IMG/VR virus record: IMGVR_UViG_3300013006_000059
Location: 1 to 41,969 of that record
Length of the DNA stretch: 41,969 nt
Strand: one strand, 5' to 3'
Source: a virus
Below are positions 21,989-37,606 of the stretch, one piece after another; within the stretch, counting starts at the first letter, position 1; the number at the start of each line of letters is the position of its first letter. The notes below the pieces were generated by a model. The model made no database searches. It was not told the origin of the DNA and saw only the letters and a program-made list of their open reading frames with translations. A program made the translations under genes and the position numbers.

Positions 21989-22312
21989 ATGGCGACAACA
22001 GTACATGAGAATGAACAAGTCACTCTCATTGATGGAACAAAAATAACAGTTCGCCCGTTAAAAATCTCTCTTCTTCGTCCATTTATGAAGAAGTTTGAAG
22101 GGGTGGCTAAGGTTGCAGAAGATAATGAGAAATCAATGACTCTTCTTGTTGAATGTGTGCAAATTGCTATGGAGCAATATAAGCCAGAGTTGGCTGGAGA
22201 CATTCAAAAACTAGAAGATCTTCTTGATCTTCCAACTGTGTATAAAATTGTTGAAGCAGCATCTGGCATTAATTTGTCATCTGTTACAGACATACTTAAT
22301 ACACAGGAATAA
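21989..22312 (+). CDS. Tail assembly chaperone, short form (gpG-like)
   Basis: 107 residues, aligning over nearly its whole length with residues 1-100 of the preceding gene: MATT at the start, DGT, PLKI-x-x-LR-x-FM, LVECV-x-I-x-M-x-QY-x-P, then LPTVYKI...ASGI. It ends soon after the shared domain. No downstream open frame continues it in another phase, so a frameshift product is not expected. Strong AGGAGGA ribosome site and its own promoter suggest it is made in excess over the long form, as gpG is over gpGT. Followed by the tape measure gene. Confidence 0.8.
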   Translation: MATTVHENEQVTLIDGTKITVRPLKISLLRPFMKKFEGVAKVAEDNEKSMTLLVECVQIAMEQYKPELAGDIQKLEDLLDLPTVYKIVEAASGINLSSVTDILNTQE

Positions 22313-22337
22313 TTACATATTAAAGAAGGTGTAGCAC

Positions 22338-28858
<6,521 letters not shown>

Positions 28859-28859
<1 letters not shown>

Positions 28860-29500
28860 TGGCATCAGTAGATTACATTCTCGGTAGAAGAAAATATAAT
28901 AGATCACAAGGAATACTTTGGTCAGAAAATCCTGGAGTAAATATTAATGGTTTTTATGTACCATCTGGACAAGAAATAGGTGCACATTCAAGTCTTACTA
29001 ACGGTGGGATAAATAAATTTTTAATTTTGTCAGACCATAACAGAGGTGAAATATCTTTTAATAATGAAAGAATTGAAAAACGTGAAAGAACAATTAATGG
29101 TAGAATGAGATCATATCATATTGCAGATAAACTTTCAATGACTGTTTCTTGGAATAATTTACCATCTAGTGCATATAATACAAAAGCAAATTTCTCATCA
29201 ACTGGAGTATCACCATATAAAAATACAAGTAAAGAATTTATTGCAGACGGAGGTGCTGGTGGTGTAGCAATTTTAGATTGGTATGAAAATCATCAAGGAC
29301 CATTTTGGATGTTTTTGTCATATGATAAATATAATAATTTTAAAGTAGGTGGGGAAGTTGTTGATGAATCTTTTCAACACCTTCGTGAATATAATCAAGT
29401 TATACAAGTATATTTTTCTAATTTTAATTATAGCGTTGTTAAACGTGGTGGAGCAAATCATGATCTTTGGAATATTTCAGTAACTCTGGAAGAGGTCTAA
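28859..29500 (+). CDS. Minor tail protein, distal-tail type
   Basis: 213 residues, beta-rich, with GRRKYNRSQGILWSENPG and GPFWMFLSYDKYNNFKVGG and the C-terminal YFSNFNYSVVKRGGANHDLWNISVTLEEV. Place right after the tape measure and length are those of distal tail proteins that ring the tail tip. The C-terminal D-L-W-x-I-S-V-T-L-E-E strand, closing a beta-sandwich, supports a structural role. The start shares an A with the tape measure stop. Confidence 0.65.
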
Positions 29501-29501
29501 G

Positions 29502-32500
29502 TTGTTTGTTAGTGAAACACTAAAAAATCATTTTGAAACATCAGCAACAATTCAAACTAAATCTTTAGTTATTGCTGAATGGAATATGAATATGCCAGAT
29601 AATATTTTTTATGTTGGCAACTATAGATATAGAACAATTGGGTCAGAATTAAAATATCAAACTTTACCGTCAACATTTGATCAATTAGATGAAGGAGATT
29701 ACTACACAGATGCGGTAAATTCTGAAATTTCTATAGATGGCGGAGTAAATAATCAAGATTTGCCACAACAATTTACATCTATAGAACAAAAAAGAAAACT
29801 GCTTTATTCATTAGAAGATTGTTTAAAACCATTTAGACCAAGATCTGGAATAAATAAACCATTATTTTTTTATAATAATAATCAATATCTTGCAAATTCT
29901 GGAGAGTTTTTAGCACAACGACCAAGATATTACATGTCTTCTAGATATGATCAATTTAAATATTGGAACTCATATAGAAAAGAAGATGGTTTAGAAAGGG
30001 GTATTGCAAGGATATCAGGTGGGCAATATTATATTGACGATGCAGTGCCGTTTGTAGTATATAAAGAACAAGTTCCTGCAAATAGAATTGTAATTAAAAT
30101 GCAAACAAACGTTGGAGATGTAGATTTAACTAATTTTGTTAATTTTTCATCAAATACTCCAGATCCATTATATGGAGATAGCAATAAGACAACTCCTAAA
30201 AGATGGAAAATACAATATTTAAAAAATAATAATTGGACAGATGCTTATTCGTTTAATGAAAATTCAACAAGACTAGATGGTAGTGCAATAATAAAATCAG
30301 ATGGCTATGTTGAATTAGAATATGGTTTAATAGTTCCAGATATTTTTAAAGAAAATTTTTTATTTATAAATACCTATTCCTCTACAACACTTCTTCCAGA
30401 ATCATCAATAAATGGATATGCATATTTAATTAAAAATAATGAATTAGATCTAGGAGTATTTTATGTTTGGAATAGTACTTTGTCTGAATATGAAACATTT
30501 ATTCCACAATATGGCTGGACGCTAGGTTCTGAGTTAATAACAAGTCAAACAAATTTTGTTAAAAATTTTGTATCTCCAAAAGCATTTCTTGATCCAATAA
30601 CTAAAGAATCTAAATATACAGAATTTGAATACATTCGTGGAATTAGGGTTGTTGTAGAGTTAATGAATAAAAATGAATCTACTTTTGATTTAATTGAGAT
30701 GTCTCCAAGACTTGTTGCGGATATATCAGATAGCGTTATTGAATATACTGTTCGTAAATCACTTTCTGATCTTGGAAATACATCATTGCCAGTTGGACAG
30801 TTATTAGCATCTACTGGGTCTATATCTATATTTAATATAGATCAAGCGTTTAATTATAATAATTTAAATAGTATTATTAAAAATTATTTAAGAAAAAATA
30901 TTAAATTTAATTTTTATGAAGAAATATCAAATGTAGAGGGTTCAAATTATTTTGTTCCAATAAAAACATTATATTCAGAAGGTATGCCACAATCTGATGT
31001 AACCGCAGGTAAATTATCGTTAGAGTTAAGAGATTTTTATTTCTTTTTAGAATCAATGCCTGCTCCAAGAATACTGGTTACAGAAGTTTCATTAAGTTAT
31101 GCCATATCTTTATTGTTAGATTATATTGGATTTACTAATTATTCTTTTAAAAGAGTTGATAATGAAAATGATCCAATTATTCCTTATTTTTTTGTTGCTC
31201 CAGATCAAAATGTTGCAGAAGTGTTAAACCAACTTGCAATATCAACACAAACAGCAATGTTTTTTGATGAATATAATAACTTTATAGTAATGAGCAAAGA
31301 CTACTTAATGCCAACAAATGACATGCGTAATACCGACATAGATTTACTTGGAAATAACAATCAATCAATTTCTGGCATTATTGAAAATCAAACATTATCC
31401 AAAATACCAAATATTATTGCTATAAGTAGTGAAGATAAAAAAATATTTAATGATGGCAAAATAAACTATACAACTCGATATATTCAAAGATCTTATGGCT
31501 CAATCAGACAATCGTCGGTAATTGATAAAGAAAAAACATGGATATATAAACCAGTTTTATTATGGGAAGCGTCTGGAACAACTTCAACAAAAACAATAAA
31601 CGAGGTAGCATCAAAACAAAGTAAATATGTTTTAGGTGCAATGCCATTAAACTCAAACCTATCTAATTCATTGCCAACAGTAGTTAATGGCATAGTTACT
31701 AACAACATTATTGATATTGGAGAAAATGTTTATTGGTTAACAAGATATCAGGGATATCTATTTTCTAATGGAGAAATAATTAGATATGATGCAGCAGAAT
31801 TTAGCATTACTGGAATTGGTAATGTTTGGATTTCAAGCAATCAAGAATATCAAAAATACTTTGCATCATTACCTTTTAATGGCAAAATATACCCAACTGG
31901 ACTTATTCGTATTTTTTCAACACCATACTACGAAACTAATAACTCTATAACAAGATTACAACCAGGAGAAGTTTATGAACATGGTCGTGGTCAATTTGGA
32001 ACACCAGTAACATCCCATACTGCTGGAATAGATTCTTATTGGTCTAATAATGATTATGTTCGTGGATGCAACATGAAGTCACAATATTTATTTACAACAG
32101 ATATTAATCCAACACTACCGCAAACATCCGTTGGTCCAGCAGGAATTAACAATGTTTTATCAAAACAAACATCTAGAAATAGCATTATTAAAAATTATAT
32201 GGCTACTAGTTATTCTACAGAAACAGAAGTAAATAATCTAAAATCTACACAATCTGGAACAATTCAATCTTCTGCTTTAGTTATGAATGGTCCGTCTTTT
32301 AAAAGTACAGAAACTCCAATTGATTTTGTATCTTATGTTTATAAAAATTTAGATAATGCATATAAAAATTTTGGAACAAGAATGAGGATAATTGGAAAAA
32401 TTGAAAATAATGAAATAAGAAGTCAAACACCTATTGGAAGTATGCCATATTATCAAATTGTAGGAGTTCAAGCAAATCAAAGTATTAGCATTGGTGGTGG

Positions 32501-33815
32501 TAGCGGAGGTTTAGCAGTTATGTTAAACCCAGAAACAAATAATGGATATTATTTTGAAATTGTTGCCTTAACAGAAAACAATGTTGAATCTTATTTAAAT
32601 TTAGATAAAAATAATCAATCCAATATATCAATTAATAATATAATATTTTATAAAATTAAAAAAGAAAATTCTTCGGATAATGCAATTCCAATAAAATTAT
32701 GGGGTGGACTTAGTCAAATATTAGTTGATGATGGAAAATTTACTGGCCAACACAGAGTTTCAGGAGAAGAAAACCCAACGGTATATGATTTATCGGTAGA
32801 GTATCAAGACATAGGAAATATTAGAAGATTTTTCTTGTATATTAATAATCAAATAGTTAAGGTTGTAGATGATCCAGATCCACTTCCAGTTTATAATAAT
32901 ATTGCTTTATTTACTCGTGGATCTTCAAAGTGTATGTTTGAAAATGTATATGCTTTATCAGAAAATTATTCTCAAAATTCTAGTGTATTAACTGGAGACA
33001 CAATATTATCTACTTTTAAAGATAAAGAAGTTAGTTCTAATGAATCATTTAGAAAATATGAAATGAATAAAACCGTTCAATCAACATATTTATCTGGTAT
33101 TAGTGCACAACAACCCCCTAAATATAATATGTATTTTGAAGAATTTGGATCAATTATGCGTGAATGTGCATATTTTAATATTAAATATGATCGTGCATAC
33201 CCAGCACTTTACGCAGAACTTTCTCCAACATTTAATAGAATAAAAACTTATACAGTTTCTGGATTTTATGCAGATTCTTATGGGGCAGAATTTTTAATTT
33301 TTAACTCAACAGATTCAGCAATTAATTTAGACGAAACAACTGGTAACTATTTACGAATTCAAGGTATTGCATTTACACAAGATACAACACATGAACTATC
33401 TGTTGATGAATATTTTAAAAAACGTGGAAATTTGTCAGACCCACCATTGCAGGGTAATTCTTTAATATATTCTCCAATATTTGAAAAAGTTAAATATGAT
33501 CAAATAAAACTAAGTAGATTAATCTACGGCAAGAATGAGTTTTCAATAAACACTCCATATATACAAACACAGGATGATGCAGAAGCCTTGATGGGATGGA
33601 TTATTAATAAAGTAATGACCCCTAAAAAATCAATAGGATTAAAGTTATTTGCTATACCAACATTACAATTAGGAGATATTGTTACTGTTGATTATAAGGA
33701 TTCTGATAATTTAAATTTAATATCTTCTGAAAATGATAGGTTTGTAGTATATAATATTGAATATTCAAGAAATATTAATGGCCCAGACATGACTGTTTAT
33801 TTAAGCGAGGTATAA
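29502..33815 (+). CDS. Large minor tail protein, tail hub/tip type
   Basis: 1437 residues starting at TTG 29502, preceded by AGAGG at 29491-29495; no nearer ATG. The N-terminal part has LEDCLKPFRPRSGINKPLFF and RPRYYMSSRYDQFKYW, a pattern of actinophage minor tail proteins. Residues 400-620 contain a hub-like domain (SVIEYTVRKSLSDL..., QSDVTAGKLSLELRDFYFF), and the C-terminus has DDAEALMGWIINKVMTPKKS then LQLGDIVTVDYKDSDN, ending in DMTVYLSEV, like tail-tip hub proteins (gp27/Tal-like) with an OB/beta hub. The long beta-rich middle probably forms the baseplate or receptor-contact part. Expected at the tail tip. Confidence 0.7.
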   Translation: MFVSETLKNHFETSATIQTKSLVIAEWNMNMPDNIFYVGNYRYRTIGSELKYQTLPSTFDQLDEGDYYTDAVNSEISIDGGVNNQDLPQQFTSIEQKRKLLYSLEDCLKPFRPRSGINKPLFFYNNNQYLANSGEFLAQRPRYYMSSRYDQFKYWNSYRKEDGLERGIARISGGQYYIDDAVPFVVYKEQVPANRIVIKMQTNVGDVDLTNFVNFSSNTPDPLYGDSNKTTPKRWKIQYLKNNNWTDAYSFNENSTRLDGSAIIKSDGYVELEYGLIVPDIFKENFLFINTYSSTTLLPESSINGYAYLIKNNELDLGVFYVWNSTLSEYETFIPQYGWTLGSELITSQTNFVKNFVSPKAFLDPITKESKYTEFEYIRGIRVVVELMNKNESTFDLIEMSPRLVADISDSVIEYTVRKSLSDLGNTSLPVGQLLASTGSISIFNIDQAFNYNNLNSIIKNYLRKNIKFNFYEEISNVEGSNYFVPIKTLYSEGMPQSDVTAGKLSLELRDFYFFLESMPAPRILVTEVSLSYAISLLLDYIGFTNYSFKRVDNENDPIIPYFFVAPDQNVAEVLNQLAISTQTAMFFDEYNNFIVMSKDYLMPTNDMRNTDIDLLGNNNQSISGIIENQTLSKIPNIIAISSEDKKIFNDGKINYTTRYIQRSYGSIRQSSVIDKEKTWIYKPVLLWEASGTTSTKTINEVASKQSKYVLGAMPLNSNLSNSLPTVVNGIVTNNIIDIGENVYWLTRYQGYLFSNGEIIRYDAAEFSITGIGNVWISSNQEYQKYFASLPFNGKIYPTGLIRIFSTPYYETNNSITRLQPGEVYEHGRGQFGTPVTSHTAGIDSYWSNNDYVRGCNMKSQYLFTTDINPTLPQTSVGPAGINNVLSKQTSRNSIIKNYMATSYSTETEVNNLKSTQSGTIQSSALVMNGPSFKSTETPIDFVSYVYKNLDNAYKNFGTRMRIIGKIENNEIRSQTPIGSMPYYQIVGVQANQSISIGGGSGGLAVMLNPETNNGYYFEIVALTENNVESYLNLDKNNQSNISINNIIFYKIKKENSSDNAIPIKLWGGLSQILVDDGKFTGQHRVSGEENPTVYDLSVEYQDIGNIRRFFLYINNQIVKVVDDPDPLPVYNNIALFTRGSSKCMFENVYALSENYSQNSSVLTGDTILSTFKDKEVSSNESFRKYEMNKTVQSTYLSGISAQQPPKYNMYFEEFGSIMRECAYFNIKYDRAYPALYAELSPTFNRIKTYTVSGFYADSYGAEFLIFNSTDSAINLDETTGNYLRIQGIAFTQDTTHELSVDEYFKKRGNLSDPPLQGNSLIYSPIFEKVKYDQIKLSRLIYGKNEFSINTPYIQTQDDAEALMGWIINKVMTPKKSIGLKLFAIPTLQLGDIVTVDYKDSDNLNLISSENDRFVVYNIEYSRNINGPDMTVYLSEV

Positions 33816-33816
33816 A

Positions 33817-34326
33817 ATGTCAAACAGTTTATCTCCCACTCCAAATACTCCATTAAATATTAGTCAAGTGCTTATATCTTCTAATGCAAATTTAATTAAA
33901 ACTGCTACACCAGATATTGTGTTGTTTAATAATGAAGCAGTTTCAATAGAACAAATGACTGATTTAATTTTTGAAAATATTGGTGGACAAGAATTAATTA
34001 ATATATCAAGAAATGACACTATTAATGGTCAAAATATTTCTTATCAACCAATAAAAAATATAAAATCAATACAACAAGCATATAACTCAAACAATATTTT
34101 GGGGTTGCAAAAAACTTCAGATAAATATTTTTCTGGATTTTCTATTAATTTTTATCAAAAAGTACCAAATGTTGGTAATGGGTTAAACGGTACAAATGTT
34201 TATGTTGATGACTTGGGTAATTTAGTTATAGAGGCTACTAATTTAAACAATGATGAACAACTTGAGGTTCAGTTAAGCACAAGTGGTACAATATATAGTA
34301 TACAACTTGATGGGAATGAATCATGA
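33817..34326 (+). CDS. Small structural protein of the tail tip, unassigned
   Basis: 169 residues, Asn/Ile/Ser-rich. It begins MSNSLSPTPNTPLNISQVLISSNANLI (in part) and has a C-terminal GTNVYVDDLGNLVIEATNLNND, a beta-hairpin pattern. No known family is recognised. Position between the large minor tail protein and another tail gene, ATGA overlap with the latter, and AT-rich codons like theirs argue that it is a virion protein. Confidence 0.55.
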   Translation: MSNSLSPTPNTPLNISQVLISSNANLIKTATPDIVLFNNEAVSIEQMTDLIFENIGGQELINISRNDTINGQNISYQPIKNIKSIQQAYNSNNILGLQKTSDKYFSGFSINFYQKVPNVGNGLNGTNVYVDDLGNLVIEATNLNNDEQLEVQLSTSGTIYSIQLDGNES

Positions 34327-35495
34327 TAACAGACACTGGCAAGTCAATTATTGGAAAATATTTGCTTGGTCAGGCTCCAGCCTATGCTTCATATATTGCT
34401 GTTGGGTGTGGCTCTAAACCATTAGATACATTTGATGTTCAAAATGATGTTTCTAATAAACAAAATCTTGATTTTGAAATGTTTAGAGTTCCAATTTCTT
34501 CAAAAGGTTTTATAAAAGAAAATGGTATAGATAAAATTGTTTTAACTGCAGAACTTCCAACAGAAGAAAGATATGAAATATCAGAAATAGGTTTATACTC
34601 TGCAGGATTAAATCCTTCTGCTGGAGCATATGACAGTAAGACTATTTTTGCTTTTACTAATACAGAAAATTGGCAATATCATACAGAGGCTTCTGCAGCA
34701 GAAATTGTTTTTTTTCCTGCTGCATTAGACAGTCCACAAAACGATAATATTATTTCAATTGCAAATCCAGTTTTTCAAACAAATGCTGATAATTTAATAT
34801 TTTTTAAAACATCTCGTGCAGATAGATATGAAAGATGTAGATTTTTAAATAATATAATTTTAATTCAAGGAAACGACGCAGATATAACTCTTAGCGAAGA
34901 GAGTGGCTCAACGTTAGATCATTTTGTAATTGAGCCAGGTTCAAATCATATACATTTAACTAATCCACAGGTTGATTTTAGTAAAAATTCTCCTAAAGAT
35001 GAATTAAGATTAGCATTTTCTTTAATTAGCAAAAATGGAAGTTCTTTTGCGATTCCAGACACAGTTAGAATTTTAATTGATTTTTCTTCAACAGATACTG
35101 GTTCTGGAGAGTTTGCAAGATTTGAAGCAGAAATAAATCAAGATAGTTCTGGAAATTTAGAAAACTATATTGCAGATTTTGAAACAAATAGATATTTTGT
35201 TATTTCTAAACAATTACAAGAACTTTATACAACTGCAAATTTTACTTGGGATGCAGTAACAGTTGTTAAAATTTATGCATGCGTGCTTTCTGAGGATAGT
35301 GGACCAACACCAATACCATCATCAAATTATTACATTGCTTTAGATGCATTAAGGTTAGAAAATACTCAAACGGTTAATCCGCTTTATGGTTTAACTGGGT
35401 ATTCTGTTGTTAAAAATGATAATGCAACAACAGTTATAAAGTCTCCTAATACTAGTAATTATGTAGAATTTAGATTTGCAGTCGGTGTTTCTTAA
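34323..35495 (+). CDS. Minor tail protein, N-terminal tail-associated domain plus C-terminal beta-sandwich
   Basis: 390 residues. The N-terminus MITDTGKSIIGKYLLGQAPAYASYIAVGCG (in part), with later AELPTEERYEISEIGLYSAG, is a pattern repeatedly seen in phage tail proteins that attach fibres: T-D-x-G-K...G-Q-A-P and E-I-S-E-I-G-L-Y. The middle and C-terminus have long beta stretches, including DHFVIEPGSNHIHLTNPQVDF in part, resembling a carbohydrate-binding beta-sandwich. Probably an adsorption or fibre-attachment protein. It is linked by ATGA and TAATG overlaps to its neighbours. Confidence 0.55.
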   Translation: MITDTGKSIIGKYLLGQAPAYASYIAVGCGSKPLDTFDVQNDVSNKQNLDFEMFRVPISSKGFIKENGIDKIVLTAELPTEERYEISEIGLYSAGLNPSAGAYDSKTIFAFTNTENWQYHTEASAAEIVFFPAALDSPQNDNIISIANPVFQTNADNLIFFKTSRADRYERCRFLNNIILIQGNDADITLSEESGSTLDHFVIEPGSNHIHLTNPQVDFSKNSPKDELRLAFSLISKNGSSFAIPDTVRILIDFSSTDTGSGEFARFEAEINQDSSGNLENYIADFETNRYFVISKQLQELYTTANFTWDAVTVVKIYACVLSEDSGPTPIPSSNYYIALDALRLENTQTVNPLYGLTGYSVVKNDNATTVIKSPNTSNYVEFRFAVGVS

Positions 35496-35917
35496 TGTCT
35501 GACGCAGGGATTAAAAAACTAATTATTCCTAAAAATCAACTACCGCCTGTAGGAGATAATAACGAATACTTTTTAAGATATAGAATTATTTCTGAAGATA
35601 AAAATAGATACTCTCATTGGTCACCAATATTTTCAGCAATCGCTCCAGATATAGAAGCAGTTAGTGGTCGACTAATTGTTAATGGCAACACTTCTACAGT
35701 TATTTGGGGAGATGAAAACACTAGACCTAAATATGATATATTTGTAAAGTTTGATGGAGGAAGTTATACATATCACGGAACTTCTCCAATTCATTCATAT
35801 AGTTTTATTAATACTGGCACAACAAATGTTAGAGCAGCCATACAGGTTGAAGGTGTTAACAAGGTAAGAAATGCTGAATTGACTATATTTGAATCAAGTA
35901 TAGTTTCTTTGGTATAA
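35495..35917 (+). CDS. Minor tail protein with fibronectin type III-like fold
   Basis: 140 residues. After the N-terminal LPPVGDNNEYFLRYRIISEDKNRYSHWSPIFS (in part) comes VIWGDENTRPKYDIFVKFDGGSYTYHGT and YSFINTGTTNVRAAIQVEGV, the strand pattern W...Y-x-I/V-F-V...Y-x-Y...R-A-A-I-Q of FN3-type domains used in tail adhesion proteins. The first bases overlap the previous stop (TAATG). Role inferred from fold-like pattern and place. Confidence 0.5.
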   Translation: MSDAGIKKLIIPKNQLPPVGDNNEYFLRYRIISEDKNRYSHWSPIFSAIAPDIEAVSGRLIVNGNTSTVIWGDENTRPKYDIFVKFDGGSYTYHGTSPIHSYSFINTGTTNVRAAIQVEGVNKVRNAELTIFESSIVSLV

Positions 35918-35918
35918 T
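35889..35918 (+). promoter_or_regulatory. Promoter before the last tail gene
   Basis: TTGAAT at 35889-35894 (4/6 -35 match), an 18-base spacer, then TGGTATAAT with hexamer 35913-35918. It lies across the end of the previous gene; transcription would start near 35925, inside the AGGAGGA ribosome site at 35924-35930 before ATG 35934, leaving a partly shortened site. One of the best matches in the window. Confidence 0.6.
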
Positions 35919-35933
35919 TAAATAGGAGGAACA

Positions 35934-36377
35934 ATGGCAAAAATACCGCTACCAGAACGTGGACAACCATTAGATGTTACATATATTTATGAGTTGGCTA
36001 AGACTATTAATGATTTATCTACAGAGATTTCTTCTGCAGCATATAATTTTACAAGCATTGATAATGGTCCATCAATTAAGGAAAATATAAAAACATCAAA
36101 TGCAAGAGTTGTTGGCGGGTATGTAGAAATTTTTACAAACAGTATTGTAAACGCTGGTAATGAAAGAGCATTTACTTATTCTTTTCAAAATGACTTTAAG
36201 TTTCCACCAATAGTTACAGCAACAGCATTAAATATTGGAAATACTGAGGCTGGTCAAAATGTTACGGTTGTCTTACAAAGACCAACTACGTCCAAAGTTG
36301 ATGGATTTGTAAGGTTTGGAGCATCTGGAAATGTATCACTTGCAGTTAACTTAATTGCTGTTGGTATTCCAAACTAA
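35934..36377 (+). CDS. Tail fibre tip-like protein with possible H-type lectin fold
   Basis: 147 residues. The N-terminal part has LPERGQPLDVTYIYELAKTINDLSTEIS, an extended trimerising segment as in fibre tips. The C-terminal FKFPPIVTATALNIGN, VTVVLQRPTTSKVDGFVRFG and NVSLAVNLIAVGIPN follow the H-type lectin pattern (F-x-x-P-P-I/V, a V-x-G-F step, a terminal strand with A-V/I-G). It could bind host-surface sugars. Separate promoter and strong ribosome site suggest it is made in larger amount than other minor tail proteins. Confidence 0.5.
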   Translation: MAKIPLPERGQPLDVTYIYELAKTINDLSTEISSAAYNFTSIDNGPSIKENIKTSNARVVGGYVEIFTNSIVNAGNERAFTYSFQNDFKFPPIVTATALNIGNTEAGQNVTVVLQRPTTSKVDGFVRFGASGNVSLAVNLIAVGIPN

Positions 36378-36386
36378 AGATTATTT

Positions 36387-36578
36387 ATGCTTTCTTGTGG
36401 CAAGTGCCGTGGCCGTTTATTTGTTGACAGACTCTATACTACCACACAGCACATAGAGGTATATTGTGTTCGGTGTGGGTTAAGAAAATTTTATCATCCA
36501 CCAACTGAAAGCGAGGAAGGTAGATGGTTACTCGAAAAGGAATTATCGATGAGCAAATCTATAATAACGAGTCTGTAA
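36387..36578 (+). CDS. Small zinc-ribbon protein
   Basis: 63 residues with two CxxC knuckles, SCGKCRGR near residue 4 and YCVRCGLRK near 27, spaced like a zinc ribbon. Such proteins bind nucleic acid or protein partners. The C-terminus is charged. The last 55 bases overlap the next gene in another frame, so the two are produced together. It lies at the border between tail genes and replication genes. Exact function unknown. Confidence 0.6.
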   Translation: MLSCGKCRGRLFVDRLYTTTQHIEVYCVRCGLRKFYHPPTESEEGRWLLEKELSMSKSIITSL

Positions 36579-37066
36579 TAAAAGGAAGTAAAAAAATTTG
36601 GTTTCTTAATGGCGATCTTGTAAGGTTACATCATAGTTCTAGGTCTACTGGTTTAGTTTCTGTGTATAATATTAATAAAGACAGAATTGAAACTTGTTTA
36701 AGAACTGATTTTAGAAAAAATAGAGAAAAGGCATATACAGTCGCAGAGACTGCTAAATTAATTAATCGTCATAGAAAGTATATGCCAACACTAATTAAAC
36801 GAGGAGTGATTCCACCACCAATAGGTTCTACTTTAAATGGAAAAACTGGATGGCAAATAAGATCATATTATTCAGAAAGCACAGTTAAAGCAATTCGTGA
36901 TATACTGGCATCTATACATATTGGACAACCAAGAAGAGACGGATTAATAACAAATAATATGACGCCTACAAATCAAGAGTTGACAAGGCGAATGGGTAAC
37001 GGTATACTTACATATACAAAGACAGAAGATGGAAGATTTATTCCTGTTTGGTCAGAGAATATTTAA
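36524..37066 (+). CDS. Helix-turn-helix DNA-binding protein, MerR/excisionase-like
   Basis: 180 residues; start ATG 36524 preceded by GAGGAAGG at 36513-36520. Residues 65-100 read AYTVAETAKLINRHRKYMPTLIKRG, the winged-helix entry of MerR/Xis-type proteins (Y-T-V-A-E-x-A-K-L-I-x-x-x-x...I-x-x-G-x-I-P-P), followed by WQIRSYYSESTVKAIRDIL. The N-terminal 60 residues hold a small beta-rich part with KKIWFLNGDLVRLHHSS. It may regulate the switch between early and late genes, since it sits at their boundary; that is inference. It overlaps the zinc-ribbon gene by 55 bases. Confidence 0.6.
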   Translation: MVTRKGIIDEQIYNNESVIKGSKKIWFLNGDLVRLHHSSRSTGLVSVYNINKDRIETCLRTDFRKNREKAYTVAETAKLINRHRKYMPTLIKRGVIPPPIGSTLNGKTGWQIRSYYSESTVKAIRDILASIHIGQPRRDGLITNNMTPTNQELTRRMGNGILTYTKTEDGRFIPVWSENI

Positions 37067-37085
37067 ATCAAGAATAGGTGGGATA

Positions 37086-37298
37086 ATGGAAAACGAAAGC
37101 ACAAAAGTATCAGTAACATTAGGATATACCCTTAATTTGGGTAATTTTCAGTCATTAAGGCTTGATCTTGGAGTTATTGACTCTAAGCGTGATGGTGAAA
37201 ATACAGAGCAGGCCTTTAATAGAGTCTATAAATTTGTTGAAGACAAACTAACAGAAAAGATTCAGGAAGCACAATCAGAGGCTGACAGTACAGAATAA
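37086..37298 (+). CDS. Small conserved-looking hypothetical protein
   Basis: 70 residues from ATG 37086, chosen because AGGTGGG lies upstream; an ATG at 37029 in the same frame lies within the previous gene and has no ribosome site. MENESTKVSVTLGYTLNLGNFQSLRLDLGV (in part) then an acidic helical C-terminus FVEDKLTEKIQEAQSEAD. No known function. Placed directly upstream of a helicase-linked gene by a TAATG overlap. Confidence 0.5.
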   Translation: MENESTKVSVTLGYTLNLGNFQSLRLDLGVIDSKRDGENTEQAFNRVYKFVEDKLTEKIQEAQSEADSTE

Positions 37299-37606
37299 TG
37301 GCTGAACGCAAAGACCGTATGGCTTTGCTTAGCAGATATAGTAAATTGCACACAGCAAGATACCAGCAAAAGCCATCTTTAAATTTAAATGTAGAGCAAT
37401 GGTCTTCTGATGCTTTAGTTGAATCCTATGGTATTTCAGAATGCTACGATTTGCTTGATTATTATTTTAGTATTGCCGAAGAGCCTAGTTGGAATCATTT
37501 TGCATATAATGCAGAAAAAATTATTAGTGGTAAGATAGAAACAAAAAAAGATATTCAAGAAAGATTAGAACGCAGAAAGTTAGCAAGAAGGTGGCTTAGT
37601 GAATAA
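37298..37606 (+). CDS. Hypothetical protein next to the replicative helicase
   Basis: 102 residues, helical: a basic N-terminus (ERKDRMALLSRYSKLHTARYQQK), a middle SSDALVESYGISECYDLLDYYFSIAEEP and a very basic C-terminus (RLERRKLARRWLSE). It overlaps the DnaB-type helicase start by eight bases, so the two are probably made in step. The place and shape would fit a helicase-loading or replication-accessory role, but no motif supports this. Function unknown. Confidence 0.5.
   Translation: MAERKDRMALLSRYSKLHTARYQQKPSLNLNVEQWSSDALVESYGISECYDLLDYYFSIAEEPSWNHFAYNAEKIISGKIETKKDIQERLERRKLARRWLSE

Noticed and set aside
21253-22312. Programmed frameshift between tail chaperone genes
   Set aside because: The long gene is a single uninterrupted frame and the short gene is a separate paralogue with its own promoter and ribosome site; no slippery-site product is needed.
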